A stretch of DNA of 64,000 bases. It comes from Clostridium sp. chh4-2. Lineage in GTDB: Bacteria > Bacillota > Clostridia > Lachnospirales > Lachnospiraceae. A program made the translations under genes and the position numbers. The stretch is from assembly GCF_002899675.1 (NCBI RefSeq), contig NZ_PKUU01000002.1:1-64000 (forward strand), in the 5' to 3' direction. This document shows positions 8,362 through 17,834 of this stretch, one piece after another (the first letter of the stretch is position 1; each line of letters opens with the position of its first letter). The notes beneath the pieces are model-generated. The model did not search any database, was not told the origin of the DNA, and saw nothing but the letters and a program-made list of their open reading frames with translations.

Positions 8362-8847
8362 ATGGATCAGGCAATTTTTAAAGATATGCTCAGAGAAAAG
8401 GGCCTTAAAGTGACAAACCAGAGACTGAATGTTTTGGAGACGATGGCTGCCCATCCGGGTGAGCATCTGACTACGGAAGAGATTTACGATCTGGTGAGAG
8501 TAAAAGAGCCGGAAATTGGACTGGCGACTGTTTACAGGACCGTACAGGTTCTGTTTGAATTACAGGTGATTGACAAAGTCAGCTTTGATGACGGATTTAT
8601 CCGGTATGAACTGCGTGGAATGGATCAGAATTCCAGGCATCAGCATCATCATGCGATTTGCAATATATGTGGAAAAGTTTATTCGTTTCAGGACGATTTA
8701 TTGGATACATTGGAACAGGCATTGTATGACAACATGGGATTTGCGGTGACAAATCATGAGGTCAAATTATATGGTACCTGCAAAACTTGTATGGATAAAT
8801 TACAGAAAGAGGCGGATGGGAAAAAGAAAACGGAGGAATCAGATTGA
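8362..8847 (+). CDS. Fur family metalloregulator (Fur/PerR/Zur)
   Basis: A 161-residue winged-helix metalloregulator. The DNA-binding part is residues 1-80 (GLKVTNQRLNVLETM, GLATVYRTVQVL). The dimerisation part has the His-rich metal site HQHHHAICNICG and a second pair CKTC, giving the two CxxC structural zinc motifs. Whether it senses iron or peroxide cannot be decided from the sequence; PerR is possible because the reverse rubrerythrin genes of this window carry AT-rich dyads at their start sites. Its stop overlaps the TTG start of the RNase J gene (TTGA). Confidence 0.9.
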   Translation: MDQAIFKDMLREKGLKVTNQRLNVLETMAAHPGEHLTTEEIYDLVRVKEPEIGLATVYRTVQVLFELQVIDKVSFDDGFIRYELRGMDQNSRHQHHHAICNICGKVYSFQDDLLDTLEQALYDNMGFAVTNHEVKLYGTCKTCMDKLQKEADGKKKTEESD

Positions 8848-10523
8848 AACAACAAAACAAATTAAAAAACAGTGACGCAAAAGTAAAAATCATACCATTG
8901 GGCGGACTGGAACAGATCGGTATGAATATTACGGCATTTGAGTATGAGGACAGCATCATCGTGGTGGACTGCGGCCTCGCATTCCCCAGCGACGACATGC
9001 TGGGAATCGACCTCTGCATTCCGGATGTGACTTATCTGACGCAGAATGCGGACAAGGTAAAAGGCTTTGTAATCACTCATGGACATGAGGATCATATCGG
9101 AGCACTGCCTTATATTTTACAAAAGATCAATGTACCGGTTTACGGAACAAAGCTGACCATCGGCTTGATTGAGAACAAGCTGAAAGAGCATAATTTAATG
9201 AAAACCACCAAGAGAAAAGTGGTGAAACACGGACAGTCCATCAACTTAGGCTGCTTTAGAATCGAATTCGTTAAGATGAACCATAGTATTGCGGACGCCG
9301 CAGCTTTGGCCATCTTCACACCGGCAGGAATCATCGTCCACACAGGCGACTTTAAGATTGACTACACGCCTGTATTCGGAGATGCGGCAGACCTTCAGCG
9401 CTTCGCCGAGCTGGGCAAAAAAGGCGTTCTGGCCCTTATGTGCGACAGCACCAACGCGATCCGTCCGGGATTTACCCAGTCGGAGAAGACGGTGGGCAAA
9501 ACCTTTGACGCAATTTTCGCTGAGCATAAAAATAACCGTATTATCGTGGCAACCTTTGCTTCCAACGTGGACCGGGTTCAGCAGATCATCAACTCTTCCA
9601 ATAAGTACGGGCGAAAAGTGGTGGTGGAAGGCCGCAGCATGGTCAATGTAATCGGAACCGCCAGTGAACTGGGATACATCAATATTCCAGAAGGCACCTT
9701 AATCGATATTGAACATTTGAAGAATTATCCGGACGAGCAGACCGTGCTGATTACAACCGGAAGCCAGGGAGAATCCATGGCTGCGCTGTCACGTATGGCG
9801 GCCAGCATTCACAGAAAAGTATCCATTAAACCGGGAGATGTGGTAATTTTAAGCTCCACTCCGATTCCGGGCAATGAAAAAGCGGTTTCCAAGGTTATCA
9901 ACGAGTTGTCCATTAAGGGCGCCGAAGTTATTTTCCAGGATACCCATGTTTCAGGACATGCCTGCCAGGAAGAGATTAAGCTTTTATATTCCCTGATCCA
10001 TCCTAAATATTCCATTCCTGTCCATGGCGAATACCGTCATCTGATGGCTCAGAAACAGCTGGCTATGGCTATGGGCATTCCGAAAGAAGATATCATCATC
10101 ATGTCCTCAGGAGACGTGGTGGAATTAAACCATGATTCATGGAAAATCGCCGATCACGTACAGGCGGGAGCGATCCTGGTTGACGGTCTCGGCGTAGGCG
10201 ATGTTGGAAATATTGTATTGCGGGATAGACAAAACCTGGCACAGAATGGTATTATTGTGGTAGTTTTGACGCTGGAGAAGTTCAGCAACCAGCTGCTTGC
10301 AGGTCCGGACATCGTATCCAGAGGATTTGTTTATGTGAGAGAATCCGAGGATCTTTTGGATGAGGCCAGGGCGATTGTGGACGACGCGGTCCGTGACTGC
10401 CTGGAACGCCATGTAAACGACTGGGGCAAGATTAAGAACATTATTCGTGACAGTTTAAGTGATTTCCTGTGGAAGCGTATGAAACGGAATCCTATGATTT
10501 TACCGATTATTATGGAGATCTGA
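8844..10523 (+). CDS. rnj: Ribonuclease J
   Basis: RNase J is a metallo-beta-lactamase fold endo/5'-3' exoribonuclease for mRNA decay and rRNA maturation. The 559 residues match the usual length. The metal-binding motif HGHEDHIGA is at about residue 75, then HTGDFKID, and the beta-CASP motifs follow (TGSQGE, HVSGHACQEE, PVHGEYRHL). The start is a TTG overlapping the fur stop, with GGAGGAATC ahead, so translation is coupled to fur. Confidence 0.94.
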   Translation: MKQQNKLKNSDAKVKIIPLGGLEQIGMNITAFEYEDSIIVVDCGLAFPSDDMLGIDLCIPDVTYLTQNADKVKGFVITHGHEDHIGALPYILQKINVPVYGTKLTIGLIENKLKEHNLMKTTKRKVVKHGQSINLGCFRIEFVKMNHSIADAAALAIFTPAGIIVHTGDFKIDYTPVFGDAADLQRFAELGKKGVLALMCDSTNAIRPGFTQSEKTVGKTFDAIFAEHKNNRIIVATFASNVDRVQQIINSSNKYGRKVVVEGRSMVNVIGTASELGYINIPEGTLIDIEHLKNYPDEQTVLITTGSQGESMAALSRMAASIHRKVSIKPGDVVILSSTPIPGNEKAVSKVINELSIKGAEVIFQDTHVSGHACQEEIKLLYSLIHPKYSIPVHGEYRHLMAQKQLAMAMGIPKEDIIIMSSGDVVELNHDSWKIADHVQAGAILVDGLGVGDVGNIVLRDRQNLAQNGIIVVVLTLEKFSNQLLAGPDIVSRGFVYVRESEDLLDEARAIVDDAVRDCLERHVNDWGKIKNIIRDSLSDFLWKRMKRNPMILPIIMEI

Positions 10524-10646
10524 TGATAATTGTTTGGCAGGCCGGCGCATTGACTGCGCTGACCGCAATCAAACGCGGAAAAGCAGGCAGAACATCGGAT
10601 GTTTGACCGGCTGCAGGAAACTGGACACAGGAATTGAGGATGATAT

Positions 10647-11048
10647 ATGAGCAGGGCGACGAAAGAAATTAACAAAATAACGGGAACTATCATCAGCGTT
10701 TCAGGAAAGCTGATCGTTTATGCATTGGTGATTTTGCTGCTGTACGAAGGCGCCAGCAAGGGATTTGCCTTCGGTCATGAGATATTTGACCCCACGCCTG
10801 TGGCAGCCGCCCCTGGTATTGACAAGAAGATAACCATTGCAAAAGGCACTACCCTTTCGGAAGCTGCGGATCTTTTGCTGGAAAAAGGCTTGATTAATAA
10901 CAAATTTACGTTTATCATTCAAAGCAAATTTTATGATTATGAGATAAATCCGGGAGACTACACTCTCAACACCTCCATGACATCGAAAGAGATGCTGGCG
11001 CAGATCAATGAGGCACCGGAAGAGGAAGAGACAGATGATAGTAAATGA
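10647..11048 (+). CDS. MltG/YceG-like membrane protein without catalytic domain
   Basis: A 133-residue protein with one N-terminal membrane helix (about 19-37, LIVYALVILLLY) and an extracytoplasmic LysM-like segment (ITIAKGTTLSEAADLLLEKGLI) like the N-terminal part of MltG/YceG. The endolytic transglycosylase domain of MltG (normally over 300 residues) is absent and the gene ends cleanly, so it cannot cleave peptidoglycan. It sits directly before trmR, as yrrL (mltG) does in Bacillus. GAGGA precedes the ATG. It may be a degenerate or regulatory MltG derivative. Confidence 0.72.
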   Translation: MSRATKEINKITGTIISVSGKLIVYALVILLLYEGASKGFAFGHEIFDPTPVAAAPGIDKKITIAKGTTLSEAADLLLEKGLINNKFTFIIQSKFYDYEINPGDYTLNTSMTSKEMLAQINEAPEEEETDDSK

Positions 11049-11700
11049 GCGGATCAGGGATTATTTAAGGTCCCTGGACAGCGGAAACGGAGAACTATGT
11101 GATGCCATTGCAAAAGACGCAGTGGCATCTTATATTCCCATCATTAAAAAAGAAACGGAAAGTTTATTAAAGACCATGGTGGCGGCAAAAAGGCCCCGGG
11201 CCATCTTAGAAGTGGGAACTGCCGTAGGCTATTCCGCCCTGCTGATGAGCCGGGTGATGCCGGAGGACTGCCATATCACCACCATAGAAAAGTATGAGCC
11301 CAGGATTCCCATTGCAAAAGAGAATTTTAAAAAGGCAGGGGAAGAAAAGAGGATCACTTTGCTGGAAGGAGATGCGGAAGAAATCCTGAACGGGCTTAAA
11401 GGCCCCTTTGATTTCATCTTTATGGATGCGGCCAAGGGACAGTATATTCACTGGCTGCCCACCATATTAAGGCTTCTTGCCGAAGGCGGAATCCTGTTTT
11501 CCGACAATGTGCTCCAGGATGGGGATATTGTGGAATCCAGATATGCGGTGGAGCGGAGAAACCGCACCATACACAGCCGGATGAGGGAATACCTGTATAC
11601 TTTGACGCATATGGAGGAACTGGAAACTTCGGTGATACCCATTGGAGATGGAGTTACCATCAGCGTTTTAAAAAACAGACCGAATGAGAGGAACGCATGA
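11035..11700 (+). CDS. trmR: tRNA 5-hydroxyuridine methyltransferase (TrmR/YrrM-like)
   Basis: A 221-residue class I O-methyltransferase of the YrrM type. Motif I is ILEVGTAVGYSALLM, followed by TTIEKYEPR and FIFMDAAKGQY (metal-binding aspartate) and LFSDNVLQDG. In Bacillus TrmR makes 5-methoxyuridine at tRNA wobble position 34 from the hydroxyuridine made by TrhP. The next gene is a TrhP-type U32 protein, overlapping by 4 bp, which supports this over a generic catechol methyltransferase. The ATG at 11035 overlaps the end of the upstream gene and has AGAGGAAGAG before it. Confidence 0.88.
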   Translation: MIVNERIRDYLRSLDSGNGELCDAIAKDAVASYIPIIKKETESLLKTMVAAKRPRAILEVGTAVGYSALLMSRVMPEDCHITTIEKYEPRIPIAKENFKKAGEEKRITLLEGDAEEILNGLKGPFDFIFMDAAKGQYIHWLPTILRLLAEGGILFSDNVLQDGDIVESRYAVERRNRTIHSRMREYLYTLTHMEELETSVIPIGDGVTISVLKNRPNERNA

Positions 11701-12926
11701 GAAAGACTGAATTACTAATACCGGCCGGAAGCCTGGACGTGCTTAAAACCGCTGTTATTTATGGAGCGGACGCCGTTTATCTGGGCGGCGAAGCGTTTGG
11801 GCTTCGCGCTAAAGCCAAGAATTTCACGAATGAAGAGATTAAAGAAGGAATTGCCTTTGCCCATGAAAATGGAGTAAAGGTTTACATTACAGCCAATATT
11901 CTGGCCCACAACGAGGATCTGGACGGAGTAAAGGCGTATTTTGAAGAACTGAAAGAGATTCGTCCGGATGCGCTGATTATATCAGACCCGGGTGTCTTTA
12001 TGATTGCCAAAGAGGTGCTTCCGGATATGGAACTTCATATCAGCACCCAGGCCAATAATACCAATTACGGAACCTACCAGTTCTGGTACCAACAGGGAGC
12101 GAAACGGGTGGTTACGGCCAGAGAGCTGTCTTTAGCCGAGATTAAAGAGATCAGAAGCCGGATTCCGGAGGATATGGAGATTGAAAGCTTTATACACGGA
12201 GCGATGTGTATCTCTTATTCCGGAAGATGCCTGCTGAGCAATTATTTTACGGGAAGGGATGCCAACCAGGGCGCCTGCACCCATCCGTGCCGCTGGAAAT
12301 ACAGCATTGTGGAAGAGACAAGGCCTGGCGAATACATGCCTGTGTATGAGAACGAGCGGGGAACCTATATCTTTAATTCCAAGGATCTTTGCATGATTGA
12401 ACATATCCCGGAGATGATCGACGCCGGAATTGACAGCTTTAAGATCGAAGGGCGGATGAAGACCGCTCTTTACGTGGCGACGGTTGCCAGAACCTACAGA
12501 AAAGCGATCGACGATTATCAGAAAGATCCGGCCCTTTACCAGGCCAATATGGAGTGGTATAAGTCGGAGATCGGTAAATGCACCTACCGTGAATTTACCA
12601 CCGGTTTTTATTTCGGAAAACCTGATTCTACGACCCAAATCTATGATAACAATACCTATGTGAAGAATTATACTTATCTGGGAACCGCGGAAGCGTCTGA
12701 GCGGGAGGGATTTGTTAAAATTGAGCAGAAGAATAAATTTTCCGTTGGAGAGGAAATTGAAGTGATGAAGCCGGACGGAATCAATGTTCCTGTGACTGTC
12801 AGGGCAATTTTCGATGAAGACGGCAATCCCCAGGAGAGCGCGCCTCATCCCAAACAGGTTTTATACGTGGATCTGGGAGCGGAAGTGAATCCGTATGATA
12901 TCCTGAGGCGGAGTGAGATGGAATAG
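11697..12926 (+). CDS. trhP: U32 peptidase family protein, tRNA uridine hydroxylation (TrhP/YrrO-like)
   Basis: A 409-residue member of the peptidase U32 family. The N-terminal TIM-like part begins ELLIPAGSLDVLKTAVIYGADAVY-like, the family motif ESFIHGAMCISYSGRCLLS is near residue 165, and the cysteines of GACTHPCRWKY complete a probable Fe-S site. The C-terminal extension fits YrrO. In Bacillus and E. coli this subfamily hydroxylates U34 of tRNA using prephenate. Its ATGA overlap with trmR places both steps of mo5U34 synthesis in one transcript. Only one such gene is present here, whereas Bacillus has yrrN and yrrO. Confidence 0.86.
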   Translation: MRKTELLIPAGSLDVLKTAVIYGADAVYLGGEAFGLRAKAKNFTNEEIKEGIAFAHENGVKVYITANILAHNEDLDGVKAYFEELKEIRPDALIISDPGVFMIAKEVLPDMELHISTQANNTNYGTYQFWYQQGAKRVVTARELSLAEIKEIRSRIPEDMEIESFIHGAMCISYSGRCLLSNYFTGRDANQGACTHPCRWKYSIVEETRPGEYMPVYENERGTYIFNSKDLCMIEHIPEMIDAGIDSFKIEGRMKTALYVATVARTYRKAIDDYQKDPALYQANMEWYKSEIGKCTYREFTTGFYFGKPDSTTQIYDNNTYVKNYTYLGTAEASEREGFVKIEQKNKFSVGEEIEVMKPDGINVPVTVRAIFDEDGNPQESAPHPKQVLYVDLGAEVNPYDILRRSEME

Positions 12927-12934
12927 GGACATTT

Positions 12935-13004
12935 TAACATGAAGGGATTTTTGAAAAAGCCTGCTCTCAAGGCTTTTTCAGAAATCCCTTCACGTTTCAT
13001 GTTA
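12935..13004. terminator. Long hairpin after trhP
   Basis: Left arm 12935-12961 and right arm 12971-13004 form about 25 paired bases around a 9-base loop, with one mismatch and one 7-base bulge in the right arm. It lacks a terminal T-run on +, although GGCTTTTTC lies within the stem. The right arm runs almost into the -10 of the next promoter (TATAAT 13012-13017), so it may also affect that promoter. Confidence 0.6.
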
Positions 13005-13011
13005 AATCTAG

Positions 13012-13017
13012 TATAAT
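13012..13017 (+). promoter_or_regulatory. -10 element for the YdcF-like gene
   Basis: TATAAT at 13012-13017; the best -35 at 17 bp is a poor TTCACG (12989-12994) that lies in the hairpin arm. The gene starts 31 bp downstream. Confidence 0.45.
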
Positions 13018-13047
13018 AGCCCAAAGAGAAAGAAGTTATGGAGGTGA

Positions 13048-13881
13048 ATGCCTGTGCTCGTGTGGATTTTAGGAATTGGCGCGGTGATCTGCGTGATCTA
13101 TTATTTTATCATCATCATTTATTCAGGAATTGCCACGTCCTTTGCGTTTATCTGGCTGTTTTTCGCGGCCTGCCTCGGATTTTTAGCTTATGGAGAACAC
13201 TATTACAGGCTGAATCCCAAACGGGTGCCGCTCTGGCTTCCGGTATCGATCACCACCTTCTGTCTGGCAGGTTTAGTGATCTTTGCGGCAGTGGAGGTGC
13301 TTGTATTCACCGGAGTTGCGGGAAGCACCAAAGAAAATCTGGATTATGTGATTGTGCTGGGAGCAAAAGTTAAACCTGACGGAATTAGTAATTCGCTGAA
13401 AAAACGGCTGGATAAGGCCATTGAGTACGTGGAACAGAATCCGGATACCGTGCTTGTTTTATCCGGCGGCCAGGGAAGCGACGAACCGGCCAGCGAAGCG
13501 GAAGTGATGTATGCATATCTCCAATACAATGGGGTGGATCCGGACCATATGGTGTTGGAGGACCGCTCCACAAGCACCCTTGAAAATATTGCGTACAGCA
13601 AGGTTTTAATCGACCATCTTCAGGAGGAAAAGCGGAAGGAAGCCATGAAGAACCGCCCTCCGGTTAACCCGGGCAATGTGGAGCTGGCGGAGGAAAAGCC
13701 TTTGGAAATCGGCATTCTTACCAGCAATTTCCATGTATTCAGAGCCCAGCAGATTGCTAAAAAGTGGGGAATCAGCCATGTGAGCGGAATCGCTTCCGGG
13801 TCTGACCCGGTTTTATTTGTCCATCTTTGCGTCAGAGAGTGTCTGGCGATATTAAAAGATAAATTAGTGGGCAATATGTAA
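13048..13881 (+). CDS. YdcF/SanA (DUF218) family membrane protein
   Basis: A 277-residue protein with about three N-terminal membrane helices (residues about 3-28, 30-48, 63-85) and a C-terminal DUF218 domain starting DYVIVLGAKVKPDG. Family motifs LVLSGGQGSDEPASEA and EDRSTSTLENI are intact. DUF218 proteins are linked to cell-envelope functions (SanA, ElyC) but the reaction is unknown. The ATG at 13048 has GGAGGTGA. An insert rich in charged residues (about 195-225) precedes the last strand. Confidence 0.85.
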   Translation: MPVLVWILGIGAVICVIYYFIIIIYSGIATSFAFIWLFFAACLGFLAYGEHYYRLNPKRVPLWLPVSITTFCLAGLVIFAAVEVLVFTGVAGSTKENLDYVIVLGAKVKPDGISNSLKKRLDKAIEYVEQNPDTVLVLSGGQGSDEPASEAEVMYAYLQYNGVDPDHMVLEDRSTSTLENIAYSKVLIDHLQEEKRKEAMKNRPPVNPGNVELAEEKPLEIGILTSNFHVFRAQQIAKKWGISHVSGIASGSDPVLFVHLCVRECLAILKDKLVGNM

Positions 13882-13922
13882 TTAGAAAGAGTGAATAGAA
13901 AGCAGCAAAGAGAGGCATGTCG

Positions 13923-16844
13923 ATGAAGAAGTTAGAAGAATTAACAACCTACCGTTTATTGGAAACTAGAAGGTTAGAGGAGATCAATTCCACCGGAATG
14001 GTTCTGGAACACATAAAAAGCGGAGCCAGGTTATTTTTGATCTCAAATGAAGATGAAAATAAGGTTTTTAATATTGGATTCCGCACCCCGCCGTCGGACA
14101 GCACCGGAGTTCCTCATATCCTGGAGCACAGCGTGCTCTGCGGTTCCGCAAAGTTTTCCGTGAAGGACCCGTTTGTGGAGCTGGTAAAAGGATCGTTAAA
14201 CACCTTTTTAAATGCCATGACCTATCCGGACAAAACCGTATACCCGGTGGCCAGCTGCAATGATAAGGATTTCCAGAACCTGATGGACGTCTATATGGAC
14301 GCGGTTCTTCATCCCAACATTTATAAAGAAGAAAAGATCTTCATGCAGGAGGGATGGCACTACGAACTGGAAGAGGCCGATCAGCCGTTAATCTATAACG
14401 GGGTTGTCTATAATGAGATGAAAGGGGCGTTTTCCTCTCCGGAAAGCGTGCTGGACCGGTTTACCAGAAAAGTTTTGTTCCCTGATACCTGTTACGGCTT
14501 TGAATCGGGCGGCGATCCGTCGGAGATTCCCAATTTAAGCTATGAAGAATTCCTGGATTTCCACCGGAAATACTACCATCCGTCCAACAGCTATATCTAC
14601 CTCTACGGTAACATGGATATGGCGGAAAAGCTGGAATGGCTGGACCGGGAATATCTGAGCCATTATGAGAAGATGGAGATCGATTCTGAGATTAAGATGC
14701 AGAAGCCCTTTGAGAAACCGGTGGAAGAAACCATCTTCTATTCCATTACGGACGGGGAATCGGAGGAACAGGCCACATATCTTTCCATCAGCAATGTGGT
14801 GGGAACGGATTTGGACCCCAAACTCTATATCGCATTTCAGATTCTGGAATATACGCTGATCGATGCGCCCGGAGCGCCGTTAAAACAGGCTCTTTTGGAT
14901 GCGGGTATCGGACAGGATATTCTGGGAGGGTATGACAGCGGCATTTTACAGCCGTATTTTTCCGTGGTTGCTAAGAATGCGGAAAAAGAGCAGAGAGGCG
15001 AGTTCCTGGCTGTGTTAAAGGGAACGCTCCGCAAGCTGGCAGACCAGGGAATTGACAGAAAGATATTAAAAGCGGGAATTAACTACTACGAGTTCCGCTA
15101 CAGGGAAGCTGATTACGGTTCTGCGCCAAGCGGGCTGATGTACGGACTGCAGTGCCTGGACAGCTGGCTGTATGACGGGGACCCGATGATGCATCTGGAA
15201 TACCAGGATACATTTGAGTTCCTGAAAAAGGCGGTGGACGAGGGATATTTTGAAGGCCTGCTCAGGGAATATCTGCTGGATAATCCGTTTGAGGCCGTGA
15301 TTGCCGTCTGCCCCAAGAAGAATCTGACTGCCGAGGAAGAGGCGAAGCTTTCAGAAAAGATGGCGGCTTATAAAGCGTCTTTGAGTGAAGAGGAGATTGG
15401 GCGTCTGGTGGAACAGACCAAGGAATTAAGGATTTATCAGGAGACGCCGTCCACCCAGGAGGAATTATCCGTGATTCCGCTTCTGTCCAGAGAGGATATC
15501 GGCAGAGAGCCGGAGAAACTGATCTGGGAAGAGAAAGAAGTGGATGGAATCAAGGTGATCCACCATGAGATGTTCACATCAGAGATCGGCTATCTGAGAA
15601 TACTTTTCAATACAAACCGGGTGCCGGTGGAAGACCTGCCTTATGTGGGGCTGTTAAAATCCGTGCTGGGCTATGTGGATACGGAACATTATAATTATAC
15701 GGATCTTTCCAGTGAAATCTATTTAAACAGCGGCGGAATCAGCTTTTCCGTTACCTCTTATCCGAATCTGAAAGACCGGGAGAATTTCTACGGAGTGTTC
15801 CAGGCCAGCGCTAAGGTGATGTATGATAAGCTGGGATTCGGATTCGATATGATAAAAGAGATACTGTTGAATTCTAAGCTGGGCGATGAAAAGCGTTTGG
15901 GAGAGATTCTGGGAGAGTGCAGGTCCAGAGCCAAGATGAAGCTGGAAGGCAGCTTCCATTCCGCGGCGGTGGCAAGGGCGACTTCTTATTTTTCACCGGT
16001 TTCTTCTTTTAATGATATTACCGGAGGCGTGGGATATTATGAATTCCTGGAACGCACCGTGAAAGAATATGAGAGCAATAAGAAAGCACTGATTGAAAAG
16101 CTGGAGGAAGTGGCGAAAAAGCTGTTTACTTCCGACAATATGCTGATCAGCTATACGGCGGATGAAACCGGTTATTCCTATCTGCCGGAAGCGGTAAAGT
16201 GTTTAAAGGACAGCCTTCCGTCCGGTACCGGAACCACCTATCCGTATCAATTCCGGGAGGGCAATAAAAACGAAGGCTTTACAACGGCATCCCAGGTCAA
16301 CTATGTGGCCCGCTGCGGCAGCTTTGGAGGCCGGTTTGACTATACGGGAGCTTTAAAAATCTTAAAAGTGATTTTAAGCTATGATTATCTGTGGATCAAC
16401 CTCCGCGTAAAGGGCGGAGCCTACGGATGCATGAGCGGTTTCGGCCGTTCGGGCGAAGGGTATCTGGTTTCTTACCGGGACCCTAACTTAAAAGAGACAA
16501 ATGATATTTACGAAGGGATTCCTAAATATCTGGAGGACTTCCGGATTGACGAAAGGGATATGACCAAATATGTGATTGGCACCATCAGCGATCTGGATAT
16601 TCCGTATCCGCCGTCCAGCAAAGGTTCCAGAGGGCTGTCCGCCTATCTTTCAGGCGTGACGCCGGAGATGATGAAGGAAGAACGGATGCAGATTCTGAAT
16701 GCCACCCAGGAAGATATCAGAAATCTGGCCGGGCTGGTGAAGGCGGTGCTGGATACAAAAAGCCTTTGCGTAATCGGCAATAAAGATAAGATAGAAGCGG
16801 AGAAACCGTTATTTAAAGAGGTAAAAAATCTCTATAATTCATAA
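13923..16844 (+). CDS. M16C family zinc metalloprotease (insulinase/PreP-like)
   Basis: A 973-residue M16C peptidase. The inverted zinc motif HILEHSVLCGS (HxxEH) is at about residue 62 and the distal glutamate is likely in YNEMKGAFSS about 80 residues later. The N- and C-terminal halves are each two M16 domains joined by a helical linker, as in PreP and falcilysin. No signal peptide is visible, so it should degrade peptides in the cytoplasm. The ATG at 13923 is better spaced from AGAGAGG than the one at 13917. Confidence 0.92.
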   Translation: MKKLEELTTYRLLETRRLEEINSTGMVLEHIKSGARLFLISNEDENKVFNIGFRTPPSDSTGVPHILEHSVLCGSAKFSVKDPFVELVKGSLNTFLNAMTYPDKTVYPVASCNDKDFQNLMDVYMDAVLHPNIYKEEKIFMQEGWHYELEEADQPLIYNGVVYNEMKGAFSSPESVLDRFTRKVLFPDTCYGFESGGDPSEIPNLSYEEFLDFHRKYYHPSNSYIYLYGNMDMAEKLEWLDREYLSHYEKMEIDSEIKMQKPFEKPVEETIFYSITDGESEEQATYLSISNVVGTDLDPKLYIAFQILEYTLIDAPGAPLKQALLDAGIGQDILGGYDSGILQPYFSVVAKNAEKEQRGEFLAVLKGTLRKLADQGIDRKILKAGINYYEFRYREADYGSAPSGLMYGLQCLDSWLYDGDPMMHLEYQDTFEFLKKAVDEGYFEGLLREYLLDNPFEAVIAVCPKKNLTAEEEAKLSEKMAAYKASLSEEEIGRLVEQTKELRIYQETPSTQEELSVIPLLSREDIGREPEKLIWEEKEVDGIKVIHHEMFTSEIGYLRILFNTNRVPVEDLPYVGLLKSVLGYVDTEHYNYTDLSSEIYLNSGGISFSVTSYPNLKDRENFYGVFQASAKVMYDKLGFGFDMIKEILLNSKLGDEKRLGEILGECRSRAKMKLEGSFHSAAVARATSYFSPVSSFNDITGGVGYYEFLERTVKEYESNKKALIEKLEEVAKKLFTSDNMLISYTADETGYSYLPEAVKCLKDSLPSGTGTTYPYQFREGNKNEGFTTASQVNYVARCGSFGGRFDYTGALKILKVILSYDYLWINLRVKGGAYGCMSGFGRSGEGYLVSYRDPNLKETNDIYEGIPKYLEDFRIDERDMTKYVIGTISDLDIPYPPSSKGSRGLSAYLSGVTPEMMKEERMQILNATQEDIRNLAGLVKAVLDTKSLCVIGNKDKIEAEKPLFKEVKNLYNS

Positions 16845-16874
16845 GCTTTATAAAAATACAGATCGGGGTAAGGA

Positions 16875-17780
16875 ATGGAAAATAATTTAAAATCAGGTTT
16901 TGTAACATTAATAGGAAGGCCCAATGTGGGAAAATCAACGCTGATGAACCATCTGATCGGGCAGAAGATCGCCATCACATCGGATAAGCCGCAGACCACC
17001 AGGAACCGGATTCAGACGGTCTATACGGATGAACGGGGACAGATCATATTCCTGGACACTCCCGGCATCCACAAAGCGAAAAACAAGCTGGGCGAATATA
17101 TGGTAAATGTGGCTGAGCACACGCTGAAAGAAGTGGATTTGATTCTGTGGCTGGTGGAACCCACCACATTTATCGGGGCAGGAGAGCGCCATATCGCGGA
17201 ACAGCTGAAAAAGGTGACCACACCTGTGATTCTGGTTATCAATAAGATCGATACGGTTAAAAAACAGGAGGAGATTCTCACATTTATCGATACTTACAAA
17301 GATATCTGCGATTTTGCCGAAATCGTTCCGGTATCCGCGTTAAAGGATAAGAATACAGACCTGATGACTGAATTGATTTTCAAATACCTTCCTTACGGAC
17401 CTCAGTTTTATGACGAGGATACGGTTACGGACCAGCCTATGCGCCAGATTGCGGCCGAGCTGATCCGGGAAAAAGCCCTCAGGCTTCTTAATGACGAAAT
17501 CCCTCACGGAATCGCCGTTACCATCGAAGTGATGAAGGAGCGGGGAGACGGCATCATGGATATCGAGGCCAATATCGTCTGCGAGCGGGATTCCCATAAG
17601 GGAATCATCATCGGAAAAGGCGGCAGCATGCTGAAAAAGATCGGAACCTCGGCCAGACGCGAGATCGAAGACCTGCTGGAGATGCAGGTCAACTTAAAGC
17701 TCTGGGTAAAGGTGCGCAAGGAGTGGAGAGACAGCGAGTTATATATGAAAAACTACGGATATGATCCAAGGGATAATTAA
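16875..17780 (+). CDS. era: GTPase Era
   Basis: Era is a GTPase that binds the 3' end of 16S rRNA and assists 30S assembly. The 301-residue protein has G1 GRPNVGKSTL, G3 DTPGIHKAK, G4 NKID and G5 SALK in the N-terminal GTPase domain, and a C-terminal KH domain with IIIGKGGSMLKKIG. Length is normal. It is followed closely by recO, a usual neighbour. Confidence 0.97.
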   Translation: MENNLKSGFVTLIGRPNVGKSTLMNHLIGQKIAITSDKPQTTRNRIQTVYTDERGQIIFLDTPGIHKAKNKLGEYMVNVAEHTLKEVDLILWLVEPTTFIGAGERHIAEQLKKVTTPVILVINKIDTVKKQEEILTFIDTYKDICDFAEIVPVSALKDKNTDLMTELIFKYLPYGPQFYDEDTVTDQPMRQIAAELIREKALRLLNDEIPHGIAVTIEVMKERGDGIMDIEANIVCERDSHKGIIIGKGGSMLKKIGTSARREIEDLLEMQVNLKLWVKVRKEWRDSELYMKNYGYDPRDN

Positions 17781-17834
17781 AAACGGATAAAGTTCTTTGA
17801 TTGAGCGTGAAAAATCACGCGGATGGGAGAAAGA

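Noticed and set aside
12132..12848. 238-codon open frame on - opposite trhP
   Set aside because: It lies wholly inside a strongly conserved gene, has no RBS or family resemblance, and is a shadow of codon bias.
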